Assembly (NCBI GenBank): GCA_902790175.1 | Contig: CADAQZ010000014.1 | Span: 1-64,000, forward strand | Direction of reading: 5' to 3' | Origin: an uncultured Eubacteriales bacterium | Lineage (GTDB): Bacteria > Bacillota > Clostridia > Christensenellales > Aristaeellaceae | DNA length: 64,000 nt | Shown here: one piece after another, positions 24,677 through 34,521 of the stretch | Layout of the letters: each line of letters opens with the position of its first letter | Numbering within the stretch: position 1 is the stretch's first letter | Notes under the pieces: generated by a model | Told to the model about the DNA's origin: nothing | The model's input: the letters and a program-made list of their open reading frames with translations, nothing else | Databases searched by the model: none | Position numbers and translations under genes: made by a program

Positions 24677-26173
24677 ATGAAGAACCGAATCATCGCGATC
24701 CTGATGGCCCTGGCCATATTGATGCTGATCCCCGCCGGCGTGCTGGCGGAGACGACCGAGACGACGACTGCCGCCGAGATGCCCGGCGAACCGCCCGAGG
24801 GCATGGGCGAGCCGCCGGAGGGAATGCCCGGCGAGCCGCCGGAGGGAATGCCCGGCGAACCGCCGGAGGGAATGCCTGGCGAACCGCCCGAGGGCATGGG
24901 TGAGCCCCCGGAGGGAATGCCCGGTGGCGGCGGCTTCGGCGGGGGAACCCCTCCGGGAGGCGGCTCCGCGGACTTTGAGTACACCGGCGCGACCGAGATC
25001 ACCGAGGCGGCGGACGCCTCCGGCGAGACCTACGCTTCCGAAACCACCGATGAGAGCGCGCTGATCGTGGACACCGACGCCGACGTGACGCTGACGGACA
25101 TCACGGTCACCAAGACCGGCTCCTCCGACGGCGGCGACAGCTGCAACTTCTACGGTCTGAACGCGGCGCTGCTGGCGATGGGCGGCGGCACGGTGACGAT
25201 CACCGGCGCGACCATCACCTCCGACGCCTCCGGCGCGAACGGCGTGTTCAGCTACGGCGGCAACGGCGGCCAGAACGGCGCGGCGGGCGACGGTACGACG
25301 GTGTATATCTCCGATTCGACCATCACCACCACCGGCGACGGCTCCGGCGGCATCATGACCACCGGCGGCGGCGTGACCTACGCCAGCGACCTGACGATCG
25401 AGACCTCCGGGCGCTCCTCGGCGGCCATCCGCACCGACCGCGGCGGCGGGACCGTTGTGGTGGACGGCGGCAGCTACACCACCAATGGCCTGGGCTCCCC
25501 GGCCATCTACTCCACCGCCGACATCACCGTGTCGAACGCCACGCTGACCAGCAACCTGTCCGAGGGCGTTTGCATCGAGGGCAAGAACTCGATCACGCTG
25601 ACCGACTGCGACATGACCGCGAACAACACCCAGATGAACAGCAACGCCACGTTCCTGGATACGATCATGATCTATCAGTCGATGTCCGGCGATGCCGACA
25701 GCGGCGAATCGTACTTCACGATGACGGGCGGCAGCCTGACCAGCCTGAGCGGCCACATGTTCCACGTCACCAACACCAACGCCGTGATCACCCTGACGGG
25801 CGTGGAGCTGGTGAATGAGGGCAGCGACATACTGCTCTCCGTGTGCGACGACGGCTGGAGCGGCGCGGGCAACGTGGCGACGCTGAACGCCGTGAACCAG
25901 GCCCTGACCGGCACGATCCTGGTGGGCGACGATTCCACGCTGACGCTGAACCTGACTGAGGGCTCCACCTTCGAGGGCGCGATCAGCGGTGAGATCGAGA
26001 ACGCGAAGGGCGAGACCGTCTCCGCCGAGGTGGGCGACGTGACCGTGACGCTGGACGCGACCAGCACCTGGACGCTGACGGCCGACACGACCATCTCCGC
26101 CTTCGAGGGCGATTTGGAGAACGTGAACGCGAACGGCTACGCGCTGATCGTGAACGGCGAGCAGGTGAAGTAA
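24677..26173 (+). CDS. Secreted beta-helix protein with GEPPEGM repeats
   Basis: A 498-residue exported protein. Signal peptide at 1-25 (KNRIIAILMALAILMLIPAGVLAE), then about 60 residues of tandem Pro-Gly-Glu units (GEPPEGM, seven-residue period, six or so copies) ending in a Gly-rich link. From about residue 100 to the end it is made of short Thr/Ser/Gly/Asp strands (VTLTDITVTKTG, VTITGATITSD, VYISDSTITTTG, ITLTDCDMTAN) that read as a right-handed parallel beta-helix, similar in style to Cthe_2159-type polysaccharide-binding proteins. No catalytic residues were identified. ATG at 24677 is eight bases after GAAAGGGG. A role in polysaccharide binding is possible but unproven. Confidence 0.78.
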   Translation: MKNRIIAILMALAILMLIPAGVLAETTETTTAAEMPGEPPEGMGEPPEGMPGEPPEGMPGEPPEGMPGEPPEGMGEPPEGMPGGGGFGGGTPPGGGSADFEYTGATEITEAADASGETYASETTDESALIVDTDADVTLTDITVTKTGSSDGGDSCNFYGLNAALLAMGGGTVTITGATITSDASGANGVFSYGGNGGQNGAAGDGTTVYISDSTITTTGDGSGGIMTTGGGVTYASDLTIETSGRSSAAIRTDRGGGTVVVDGGSYTTNGLGSPAIYSTADITVSNATLTSNLSEGVCIEGKNSITLTDCDMTANNTQMNSNATFLDTIMIYQSMSGDADSGESYFTMTGGSLTSLSGHMFHVTNTNAVITLTGVELVNEGSDILLSVCDDGWSGAGNVATLNAVNQALTGTILVGDDSTLTLNLTEGSTFEGAISGEIENAKGETVSAEVGDVTVTLDATSTWTLTADTTISAFEGDLENVNANGYALIVNGEQVK

Positions 26174-26218
26174 AAGAGTATCGGGTAATAGATTCTATCT
26201 ATTACCCGATACTCTTTT
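26172..26218. terminator. Terminator of beta-helix gene
   Basis: Twenty-one perfect pairs (26172-26192 with 26198-26218), five-base loop, starting in AAAAGAG and ending in CTCTTTT. It overlaps the stop codon TAA. Confidence 0.88.
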
Positions 26219-26224
26219 CATGTA

Positions 26225-27563
<1,339 letters not shown>

Positions 27564-27579
27564 GGGAGGGGGAAGAAAC

Positions 27580-27627
27580 AGATTGCCACGCCGGTTCCGC
27601 AGGAACCGGCGTGGCAATCTGCTTTTT
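27580..27627. terminator. Bidirectional terminator between metY and acyl-CoA ligase
   Basis: Nineteen perfect pairs (27580-27598 with 27602-27620), loop GCA, then GCTTTTT on the plus side. Confidence 0.88.
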
Positions 27628-27632
27628 ATCTT

Positions 27633-29321
27633 TTACCCCTCAAATGCCGCCTCGTCCGCCTTGCGGATCTGGGCGCGCTTGATCTTGCCGCCGATGGTCT
27701 TGGGCAGCTCGTCCACGTACTCGATCACGCGCGGATACTTGTAGGGCGCGGTCATCTTCTTCACGTGGTTTTGCAGCTCCTTCGTCAGCGCGTCGGAGCC
27801 CTCGTAGCCGCGGGCCAGCACCACCGTGGCCTTCACGATCTGGCCTCGGATCGGGTCCGGCGCGCCGGTGATGGCGCACTCGACCACCGCCGGATGGGCG
27901 ATCAACGCGCTCTCCACCTCGAACGGGCCGATGCGGTAGCCGGAGCACTTGATCACGTCGTCGTTGCGGCCCACGAAGCGGTAGTAGCCGTCGCTGTCGC
28001 GCCAGAGCACGTCGCCGGTGTTGTAGCCCACGCCGCCCAGCTTGTCCTCGGTCATCTCGGGGTTCTTGTAGTAGCCCGTGAACAGGCCCACCGGCGGGTG
28101 GTGCTTCACGTCCATGATGGTCAGCGAGCCCTCCTCGCCGTCCTCGCACTTCTCGTCCTGCGCGTTCAGCAGCTGGATGTCAAACAGCGGGTTCGGCTTG
28201 CCGGTGGAGCCCTCGATGGGCTCGAACCACTCGCTGCCGAAGTTCGCCATCAGCACAGGTCCCTCGCTCTGGCCGAAGCCCTCGTAGATCTGGTGGCCCG
28301 TCAGCTCCTTCCAGCGCTTCACCACCTCGGGGTTCAGCGGCTCGCCGGCGGTGCAGCAGTGGTGCAGGCCGCTCAGGTCGAACTGGCTCAGGTCCTCCTG
28401 CAGCATGAAGCGATACATCGTGGGCGGCACGCAGAACGTGGTCACGCGATACTTCTCCACCTTCTCCAGCAGGTGCCGCGGGTTGAAGCGGCCCTCCATG
28501 TCGTAGCAGAAGATGGTGGCCCCGCAGATCCACTGGCCGTAGATCTTGCCCCAGCCGAACTTGGCCCAGCCGGAATCGGAAACGCTCATGTGCAGGCGGT
28601 TCTCCTCCACGTGCTGCCAGTACTTCGCGGTGACGATGTGGCCCAGCGGATAGGCGAAGTTGTGCTGCACCAGCTTGGGCATGCCGGTGGTGCCGGAGGT
28701 GAAGTACACCAGCATCACGTCGTCCCAGCGGGTGGCCTCATCGCCGACGGGGCGCGTTAGTTCCTCCGAGGACTCATCCATGCCCTCGTGCAAATCCAGC
28801 CAGCCCTCGCGCTTTTCGCCGACAAGGATCTTGTGCTTCAGCGAGGGGATCTCCGGCACGGAGGCCTCCATCTGGCTGACGACAAACGGGTCGTCCACGC
28901 AGATCACGGCCTTGACCTCGGCGGCGTTGCCGCGGTAGACGATGTCCTTCTTCGTCAATTGCAGATTCGCCGGGATCAGGATCACGCCCAGCTTGTGCAG
29001 CGCCGTGGCGCACACCCAGTACTCCCAGCGGCGGCGCAATATCATCAGCGCCACGTCGCCCTTTTTAAGCCCCAGCTTCTTAAAGAAGTTCGCCGCGCGG
29101 TTGGAGAGGCGCTTCATGTCCGTAAACGTGAAGGTGCGCTCCTCGCCGGCCTCGTTGACCCACACCAGCGCCTTTTTGTCCGGCTCGTGCTCCGCCCAGG
29201 CGTCCACCACGTCGAAGCCGAAGTTGAAGTCCTCCGGCACGTTGATGGTGAACTTCTCGCGGAATTCCTCGTAGCTCTCAAACTCGATCTGCGGCAGAAA
29301 GCGATTCAGCAAATAATTCAA
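27633..29321 (-). CDS. AMP-forming acyl-CoA synthetase
   Basis: A 562-residue member of the ANL superfamily that activates a carboxylic acid as the AMP ester and then the CoA thioester. Motifs: P-loop YFTSGTTGMPKLVQHN, the adenine region YEGFGQSEGPVLMANF, YNTGDVLWRDSDGYYRFVGRNDDVIKCSGYRIGPFEVESAL, and the C-terminal catalytic lysine in PKTIGGKIKRAQIR. Similar to medium-chain/benzoate-like acyl-CoA ligases (AcsM type); substrate not fixed. It follows an XRE-cupin regulator gene by 28 bases and is probably read from that gene's promoter. The pair is a recurring arrangement in Clostridia. Confidence 0.92.
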   Translation of the reverse strand: MNYLLNRFLPQIEFESYEEFREKFTINVPEDFNFGFDVVDAWAEHEPDKKALVWVNEAGEERTFTFTDMKRLSNRAANFFKKLGLKKGDVALMILRRRWEYWVCATALHKLGVILIPANLQLTKKDIVYRGNAAEVKAVICVDDPFVVSQMEASVPEIPSLKHKILVGEKREGWLDLHEGMDESSEELTRPVGDEATRWDDVMLVYFTSGTTGMPKLVQHNFAYPLGHIVTAKYWQHVEENRLHMSVSDSGWAKFGWGKIYGQWICGATIFCYDMEGRFNPRHLLEKVEKYRVTTFCVPPTMYRFMLQEDLSQFDLSGLHHCCTAGEPLNPEVVKRWKELTGHQIYEGFGQSEGPVLMANFGSEWFEPIEGSTGKPNPLFDIQLLNAQDEKCEDGEEGSLTIMDVKHHPPVGLFTGYYKNPEMTEDKLGGVGYNTGDVLWRDSDGYYRFVGRNDDVIKCSGYRIGPFEVESALIAHPAVVECAITGAPDPIRGQIVKATVVLARGYEGSDALTKELQNHVKKMTAPYKYPRVIEYVDELPKTIGGKIKRAQIRKADEAAFEG

Positions 29322-29349
29322 AACAGCCCGTCCCCTTTGTATCAGTCGT

Positions 29350-29898
29350 TTATTCGGCGATCACCGTCAAAAACCGCGCCTTCTTGTCGCTGCCGCAGCG
29401 CTGGCCGTGCAGTATGGTGGGGTTGAAGTAGATGGAGTCGCCCTCGTTCATCGTGAACTCCCTGTCGCCCAGCGTGATGATCACGGTGCCCTCCAGCACC
29501 AGGTTGAACTCCTGGCCGGAGTGCGCGATCAGCTTCGCGGGCTCGTCGGTGGGCTCGAGCGTGACGAGCAGCGGCTGCATCACCTTGTTGGCGTAGCGAT
29601 AGGCGAGGTCCTCGAAGTGATACTCCGGGTTGCGGTTCACCGTCTTGCCGCCGCCGCGGCGGATCAGGTGGTAGGTCTCGAGCCTGGCGCTCTGCCCGGT
29701 CACAATCTCGTTGAAATCCACCTTGAACTTGTTGGCGATCTCGTAGATCACGCTGATGGGAATGTCCTTGCCGTTGGCCTCGTAGGAGGCGTAGACCTCC
29801 GGGCTCAGCCGAAGCTCGGCCGCCAGCTCCTCCACGGTGTAGTCGCTCACTTCCCGCAGCTCTCTGAGCCGCGCGCCGATCTCGTTGTAATCGTCCAT
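29350..29898 (-). CDS. XRE-family transcriptional regulator with C-terminal cupin
   Basis: A 182-residue regulator. Residues 5-65 are a helix-turn-helix of the XRE type (IGARLRELREVSDYTVEELAAELRLSPEVYASYEANGK), and about 105-182 a cupin sensor domain (SGQEFNLVLEGTVIITLGDREF, EGDSIYFNPTILHGQRC). Such proteins sense a small molecule through the cupin and control the adjacent operon. It is the first gene of a unit with the acyl-CoA synthetase, so autoregulation and control of acid activation are likely. Confidence 0.92.
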   Translation of the reverse strand: MDDYNEIGARLRELREVSDYTVEELAAELRLSPEVYASYEANGKDIPISVIYEIANKFKVDFNEIVTGQSARLETYHLIRRGGGKTVNRNPEYHFEDLAYRYANKVMQPLLVTLEPTDEPAKLIAHSGQEFNLVLEGTVIITLGDREFTMNEGDSIYFNPTILHGQRCGSDKKARFLTVIAE

Positions 29899-29936
29899 GG
29901 TGCTCGCTCCTTCCCTGATGGCATCATACTTCCTCC

Positions 29937-29965
29937 ATTATAAGCAAACGCCGCGCTTTTATCAA
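29937..29965 (-). promoter_or_regulatory. Strong promoter of XRE-cupin/acyl-CoA ligase unit
   Basis: Minus strand TTGATA (29960-29965), 17 bases, perfect TATAAT (29937-29942). Confidence 0.8.
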
Positions 29966-30036
29966 GTTAATATGCCGAAGTCCGTGAAAAAAAACGGAAA
30001 AGCGGCGCGAAAAAAGCGCTTATAGGCGCCGGACTG

Positions 30037-30045
30037 TGTTATAAT
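30037..30045 (+). promoter_or_regulatory. Extended -10 of serine dehydratase gene
   Basis: TGT-TATAAT with no clear -35; extended -10 promoters need little -35. Leader of about 65 bases. Confidence 0.6.
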
Positions 30046-30117
30046 AATGTCGGAACGCGCCACAATAGGAGCGCGCGACGCGCGAACAAGCGCGCCAAAT
30101 TCCGGGGAGGCAGCGCC

Positions 30118-31314
30118 ATGAAGACCATCAAGAGCGTCTATAAGATCGGCAACGGACCCTCGAGCTCCCACACCGTCGGCCCCTACCACGCCGCGCAGAT
30201 CTTCGGCGCGCGCTACCCGCAGGCCGACGCCTACAGGGTGACACTCTACGGCTCGCTGGCCTTCACCGGCGAGGGCCACGGCACCGGCAAGGCCATCCGA
30301 ACGGGCCTGCCGGAGGCGCAGGTGGCCTTTGACCGCGAGGAGAGGGACCTGCCGCACCCGAACACGATGCTGTTCGAGGCGTTCAAGGATGGCGAGCGCA
30401 TCGGCGCGAATCGCATCTTCAGCATCGGCGGCGGCTCGATCCGCATCGAGAACGAGGCTTCGGAGGAGGAGCGCGAGGTGTATCCCCAGCGCAACTTTAC
30501 CGAGATACTGAACGTCTGCCGGGAGAACGACCTGAATTTGGTTCAGTTCATCGACCGGATGGAGGACCCGTCGCTGCGGGATTACCTGAAGACGGCCTGG
30601 GAGGCCATGAAGGACGCCATCCGGCGCGGCCTCGCGGCGGAGGGCATACTGCCCGGCGGGCTGGGCGTGGCCCGGAAGGCGAAGCTGCTGTACGAAAAGC
30701 GATGCTACAACGAGAGCGCCGACGTGACGATGAACCGCGTGATCGCCGCTTACGCCTACGCCGTCAGCGAGGAGAACGCCGACGAGCACATCGTCGTCAC
30801 CGCGCCCACCTGCGGCAGCTGCGGCGTGCTGCCCGCCGTGCTGTACTACATGCACGCGGACCGCGGCTTCCCGGAGGAGGAGATACTGGACGCGCTGGCC
30901 GTGGCGGCGCTGGTGGGCAACGTGATCCGCACGAACGCCTCGATCTCCGGCGCGGAGTGCGGCTGCCAGGCGGAGATCGGCAGCGCCTGCTCGATGACCG
31001 CCGCCGCGCTGGCCTCGCTGTACGGGCTGAACATCGACCAGATCGAGTATGCCGCGGAGATCGCGATGGAGCACAACCTGGGCCTGACCTGCGACCCGGT
31101 GAAGGGCCTGGTGCAGATCCCGTGCATCGAGCGCAACGCCGTCGCCGCCATGCGCGCGATCAGCTCCGTGAACCTGTCGCGCTTTCTGTACTCCACCCGC
31201 AAGATCTCGTTCGACGAGGTGGTGACCACCATGTACCGCACCGGCAGGGACATGAGCGAAAAATATCGCGAGACCTCGCACGGAGGCCTCGCGCAGATCT
31301 ACCAGGGAAACTGA
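30118..31314 (+). CDS. sdaA: L-serine ammonia-lyase, iron-sulfur-dependent, single chain
   Basis: A 398-residue enzyme that deaminates L-serine to pyruvate using an oxygen-sensitive 4Fe-4S cluster. The beta part at the N-terminus has VYKIGNGPSSSHTVGPYHAAQIF; the alpha part has the cluster cysteines in APTCGSCGVLPAV, ISGAECGCQAEIGSACSMTA and CDPVKGLVQIPCIERNAVAA. The ACT-like linker of some two-chain forms is absent, so the fused protein is compact. It is monocistronic with GGGGAGG before the ATG. Consistent with a strict anaerobe that ferments serine. Confidence 0.93.
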   Translation: MKTIKSVYKIGNGPSSSHTVGPYHAAQIFGARYPQADAYRVTLYGSLAFTGEGHGTGKAIRTGLPEAQVAFDREERDLPHPNTMLFEAFKDGERIGANRIFSIGGGSIRIENEASEEEREVYPQRNFTEILNVCRENDLNLVQFIDRMEDPSLRDYLKTAWEAMKDAIRRGLAAEGILPGGLGVARKAKLLYEKRCYNESADVTMNRVIAAYAYAVSEENADEHIVVTAPTCGSCGVLPAVLYYMHADRGFPEEEILDALAVAALVGNVIRTNASISGAECGCQAEIGSACSMTAAALASLYGLNIDQIEYAAEIAMEHNLGLTCDPVKGLVQIPCIERNAVAAMRAISSVNLSRFLYSTRKISFDEVVTTMYRTGRDMSEKYRETSHGGLAQIYQGN

Positions 31315-31325
31315 CAGAAAAAGGA

Positions 31326-31685
31326 TTACGCCTCCTCCGGCGCTTCGCCCTCGGGCTCGACTTCCTCCGGCGCTTCGCCCTCGTCTGCTTCCTCATCTTC
31401 TTCGTCGTACTCGATCTCCACGTCGCCCATCTCCAGGTCGTAGCCGGCGGTGTGCATCGAGATGTCGTGGATGTCCTCCACCAGCGAGCCCAGGCCGATC
31501 ATAGCGCAGCCGATCACCACGCCCAGGCCGATGGACAGCACCGTCCACCACAGGCTGGTCAGCTCCAGACCGAAGTGGACGAACAGGTAGGTGAAGGGGA
31601 TCGCCAGCACGCCGACCACCATCAGCAGGATGGACAGGGGATAGCGCTTGCGCGCCGCCTCCGCGAGAATCGCCTTGAACCTCAT
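31326..31685 (-). CDS. Small membrane protein with acidic C-terminal tail
   Basis: A 119-residue protein of unknown function. Two hydrophobic helices (about 16-36, LSILLMVVGVLAIPFTYLFV; 42-65, WWTVLSIGLGVVIGCAMIGLG) are followed by an acidic cytoplasmic or external tail with EEDEEADEG and a near repeat EGEAPEEV / EGEAPEEA. Start at 31685 is eight bases after AAGGAGG; the longer frame adds unlikely residues. It is the last gene on the minus strand of the cobalamin operon, 45 bases after cobO, but a functional link is not shown. Confidence 0.72.
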   Translation of the reverse strand: MRFKAILAEAARKRYPLSILLMVVGVLAIPFTYLFVHFGLELTSLWWTVLSIGLGVVIGCAMIGLGSLVEDIHDISMHTAGYDLEMGDVEIEYDEEDEEADEGEAPEEVEPEGEAPEEA

Positions 31686-31730
31686 AGTAAGAACCTCCTT
31701 GAATTGTGTTTGCGTTGTGCGCGACACTCT

Positions 31731-32249
31731 TTATTTTTCTATACCCACTCTGGCGCAAAGGCCCTTCTGGGCGTAGTAGTGTTTCACGGCGCGCATCTCG
31801 GTGACGAGGTCGGCCCGCGCGAGCACCTCGTCGCAGGCGCCGCGCCCGGTGAACACGAGCTCCGCGGTTGCGGGCCGCGCGTCGATCAGCGAAAGCAGGT
31901 CCGAAACGTCCAGCAGGCCATAGGCGCAGGCGCAGTTGATCTCGTCCGCGATCACCACGTCGTATTTGCCCAGCGCTTCCCTCACGCGCGCGAGACCCGC
32001 CCGCGCGCAGGCGCGGTCGTCGGCGTCCGCCTCCCGGCCCATCAGCAGCCCCTTGCCGGAGCCGAATTGCTCGGCTGTCACATTTTCAAGCCGCGCGAGC
32101 GCGCTGAGCTCGCTGGTCGGCCCGGCCTTCATGAACTGGCCGATGAACACGCGAAGCCCCGCGCCGCTGGCCCGCAGCGCCAGCCCCAGCGCCGCCGTGG
32201 TCTTGCCCTTGCCGTCGCCGGTGTATACCTGGAATTGACCGTTTTGCAT
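31731..32249 (-). CDS. cobO: Cob(I)alamin adenosyltransferase, CobO/BtuR type
   Basis: A 172-residue enzyme that attaches the adenosyl ligand from ATP to cobalt in corrinoids. The N-terminal P-loop is VYTGDGKGKTTAALGLALRA; the family segments IGQFMKAG, YDVVIADEINCACAYGLL and LVFTGRGACDEVLARADLVTEM follow, with KHYYAQKGLCARVGIEK at the end. Length is normal for the family. It is nine bases after the phosphatase gene in an operon for nucleotide-loop assembly. Confidence 0.95.
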   Translation of the reverse strand: MQNGQFQVYTGDGKGKTTAALGLALRASGAGLRVFIGQFMKAGPTSELSALARLENVTAEQFGSGKGLLMGREADADDRACARAGLARVREALGKYDVVIADEINCACAYGLLDVSDLLSLIDARPATAELVFTGRGACDEVLARADLVTEMRAVKHYYAQKGLCARVGIEK

Positions 32250-32258
32250 TTCTGCCTC

Positions 32259-32840
32259 CTAGATTGGCTGATATCCGGCGGGAGCGCTGCCGTCGAACGT
32301 CACCCTCCAGCCCCGGCAGTATTCCGGCTGCCAGTCGTAGAAGCCGCGCCCATTGCACGGGAACCAGCGCATCATCAGCCGCGCGACGGGCCCGCCGTGG
32401 ATCACCGCCAGCGCCGCGTTCCATTTGAGCGCCAACAGCTTCTCGCCGCCTTTCAGCACGCGCGCGTCAAACTGCGCAGCGCTCTCGCCGCCGGGGCAGG
32501 GAACGACGCCCGGGCCCATGCAGTCCGCGATCCAGCGCCGGTAGTCGGCGTCGTCCTTTAGCTCATCGTAGCCGCGCATCTCGAACGCACCGAAGTCCAT
32601 CTCGCGCCATTCGGCGATCTCGATGTCCTGTGCGCGTCCCGTCAGCAGGAGAAGCGTCTCATTCGCCCGGCGCAGGCCGCTGGTGACATATAGATCGCAA
32701 GCGGGCAGCGGCCTGTTCGCGGCCGTTTCCAGCGCCAGGGCGCGCCCCGTTGGGGAGAGGGACAGGTCCGTCCTGCCGCAGTAGAGCCGCCGCTCGTTCG
32801 CCTCGGTCGGGCCGTGGCGAAGCAGGTACAAGGCCCTCAT
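32259..32840 (-). CDS. cobC: Histidine phosphatase, probable alpha-ribazole phosphatase
   Basis: A 193-residue histidine phosphatase. The catalytic RHG motif is in YLLRHGPTEANERRLYCGRTD, the conserved Glu region is IAEWREMDFGAFEMRGYDEL, and the second His is in LAVIHGGPVARLMM. In a cobalamin lower-ligand operon the likely substrate is alpha-ribazole 5'-phosphate or adenosylcobalamin 5'-phosphate. The start at 32840 overlaps the stop of the preceding CobU-like gene (ATGA); the longer frame would intrude into that gene. Assignment of substrate is by context. Confidence 0.85.
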   Translation of the reverse strand: MRALYLLRHGPTEANERRLYCGRTDLSLSPTGRALALETAANRPLPACDLYVTSGLRRANETLLLLTGRAQDIEIAEWREMDFGAFEMRGYDELKDDADYRRWIADCMGPGVVPCPGGESAAQFDARVLKGGEKLLALKWNAALAVIHGGPVARLMMRWFPCNGRGFYDWQPEYCRGWRVTFDGSAPAGYQPI

Positions 32841-33217
32841 TTCAGCCTCTGCGGCAGTCCGCAGAACAGCCGCCACACCTCGTCCGCCTCAGTAGCGAGG
32901 GAAGCCGTCAGCCGCCCGCAGGCCTCGCGCCAGGCGCGCATCAGCGCCTCGATGGGCACCACGCCGGCGGAGATGTCCGCGGCGATCACGACGGCGCCCT
33001 TCAGCTGCGGCAGGATCGCCTCCATTTCGGCGAGCGGGTCTGCGCCCGCGCGCAGCCGGTTCAGCGCCCAGCGATCGACATAGGCGACACAGCGCCGCGA
33101 CGTGTCGAGCGCGTCCGTATTTTCATCGCAGAGGCACACGTCCGCGTCCGAAAGGCCGAAGCGCTCGCGCGCGAACGCCAGCTTGCCCTGGTGGCTGCCG
33201 CCGATGATCAGTACCAT
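32837..33217 (-). CDS. Short CobU-like protein
   Basis: A 126-residue protein resembling the two ends of CobU (adenosylcobinamide kinase/guanylyltransferase). It has a P-loop-like start LIIGGSHQGKLAFARE, where the residue after GK is Leu instead of Ser/Thr, and a C-terminal half GVVPIEALMRAWREACGRLTASLATEADEVWRLFCGLPQRLK that matches the CobU VGxGIVP...FRD..G...LA..ADEV pattern. The central region with the guanylylated His is missing. It follows cobS by 24 bases. Because a fuller CobU is encoded two genes upstream, this may be a specialised partner or a decayed duplicate. Confidence 0.7.
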   Translation of the reverse strand: MVLIIGGSHQGKLAFARERFGLSDADVCLCDENTDALDTSRRCVAYVDRWALNRLRAGADPLAEMEAILPQLKGAVVIAADISAGVVPIEALMRAWREACGRLTASLATEADEVWRLFCGLPQRLK

Positions 33218-33241
33218 GCCGCGCCTCCCAAAATACTCATA

Positions 33242-33988
33242 TCAGAACAGCGTCGTCCGCCCGGCCAGCGACACCAGCGCCGCGCACTCCGCGATGGTCA
33301 GCGCAAAGCCTGCCACGTCGCCGGACACGCCGCCCAGCGTCCGATAGCCCCAGAGCATCGCCGCGCCGTAGATCAGCGCCTCCACCAGCAGCACGGCCAC
33401 TTGTTCCCCGAGCCACAGCCCGCAGAACAGCGCCGCGATCAGCCCCATGGCGGCGACGGCCAGCCGCTGGGCCGTGCTCGATTCCGCCTGGGCGTACTCG
33501 CTGTGGCCGATGGGCTCCAGCGCCAGCACGCACAGGGCCGAGCCGCAGCGGGAGATCACCGGAATGAACAGCAGCGCGCGCAGGTCGCTGCCGGGGGCGA
33601 TGCCGCTGGCGGCGTCGTAGCTGATCAGCGCCACCACCGCCAGCGCGATGATCGAGAACGCCCCGGCGTGAGGGTCCTTCAGGATCTTCAGCCGCTGCCC
33701 CAGCGGACGCCAAGACAACAGCGCGTCCGCCGTGTCCATGAAGCCGTCGAGGTGGATAAAGCCCGTGAGCAGCCACGGCAGCGCCACCAGCAGCGCCGCG
33801 TGGATCGCGGGCAGCCAGCGCCCGGCCAGCAGGGCCAGCACGTACCAGAACAGGCCCACCACCGCGCCCACGATGGGCAGGCACACCACCGCCAGCGGTC
33901 GGGCCTCCTCGTCGAAGGGCCGGTAGGGGCAGGGGATGGCGGTGAACGTGGAAAAACTCATGCACAGCGCGACCAGGATTCGCTTCAT
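33242..33988 (-). CDS. cobS: Adenosylcobinamide-GDP ribazoletransferase
   Basis: A 248-residue integral membrane cobalamin synthase that joins adenosylcobinamide-GDP to alpha-ribazole (or its phosphate). Family features: FSTFTAIPCPYRPFDEEA, the metal-binding GFIHLDGFMDTADALLS, LKDPHAGAFSII and six or more hydrophobic segments. Start at 33988 overlaps the cobU stop (ATGA); a longer frame is rejected. It lies between the two CobU-like genes. Confidence 0.93.
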   Translation of the reverse strand: MKRILVALCMSFSTFTAIPCPYRPFDEEARPLAVVCLPIVGAVVGLFWYVLALLAGRWLPAIHAALLVALPWLLTGFIHLDGFMDTADALLSWRPLGQRLKILKDPHAGAFSIIALAVVALISYDAASGIAPGSDLRALLFIPVISRCGSALCVLALEPIGHSEYAQAESSTAQRLAVAAMGLIAALFCGLWLGEQVAVLLVEALIYGAAMLWGYRTLGGVSGDVAGFALTIAECAALVSLAGRTTLF

Positions 33989-34521
33989 ATCGGCAGCACC
34001 CCCTTGTGGATGATCGGTATTCCCGCCGCGATTTCCAGCACGTTGTCGCAGCACGCGGCCATGCGCCTATCGACGAGCGCCAGCGCGGCGCGATAGGCAT
34101 CGGTCGTATCGTCGTAGATCGCGGCGTCGGAGAAGATGAAGTCCGAAACGATGACCGCGTTCGGCGCGCGCGCGACGAAGGCTTCGAGGTCGTCCGCGAC
34201 CTTCTGGCCCGCCTGCGGGTGAAAGCCGCGCGCGTCGAACATCTCGTTGGCCAGCAGCGCCGTCACGCTGTCGATGAGGAACGCGCCCGAAAGGTCGGCC
34301 CCGTCCAGCGCCGAGAGGATGTCCCGCCCGCGCTCCAGCGTGACGAAGCCCAGGCCCGCGCGCTCCGCGCGGTGTCGGCGGATGCGCGCCTCGTCCTCCG
34401 CGTCGCCGGGCAGCATCGTGGCGACGTAGTAGAGGGGTTTTCTCCCCGCATACGCCAGCGCGATCCTCTGCGCCCACATCGACTTGCCGTTCTTGCAGCC
34501 GCCAGAGATGTACGTGCTCAT
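33985..34521 (-). CDS. cobU: Adenosylcobinamide kinase/phosphate guanylyltransferase
   Basis: A 178-residue bifunctional enzyme that phosphorylates adenosylcobinamide and transfers GMP to it. The P-loop is TYISGGCKNGKSMWAQR; the His likely guanylylated is in ARIRRHRAERAGLGF; LIDSVTALLANEMF and SDFIFSDAAIYDDTTDAYRAAL follow, ending NVLEIAAGIPIIHKG. The canonical VGxGIVP loop is replaced by SDFIFS-type sequence, a variant I associate with Clostridia. It overlaps cobT by four bases upstream (ATGA) and cobS downstream. Confidence 0.88.
   Translation of the reverse strand: MSTYISGGCKNGKSMWAQRIALAYAGRKPLYYVATMLPGDAEDEARIRRHRAERAGLGFVTLERGRDILSALDGADLSGAFLIDSVTALLANEMFDARGFHPQAGQKVADDLEAFVARAPNAVIVSDFIFSDAAIYDDTTDAYRAALALVDRRMAACCDNVLEIAAGIPIIHKGVLPI

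Noticed and set aside
24626..25765. A minus-strand frame with Gly/His-rich repeats
   Set aside because: Antisense of the GEPPEGM repeats and beta-helix gene.
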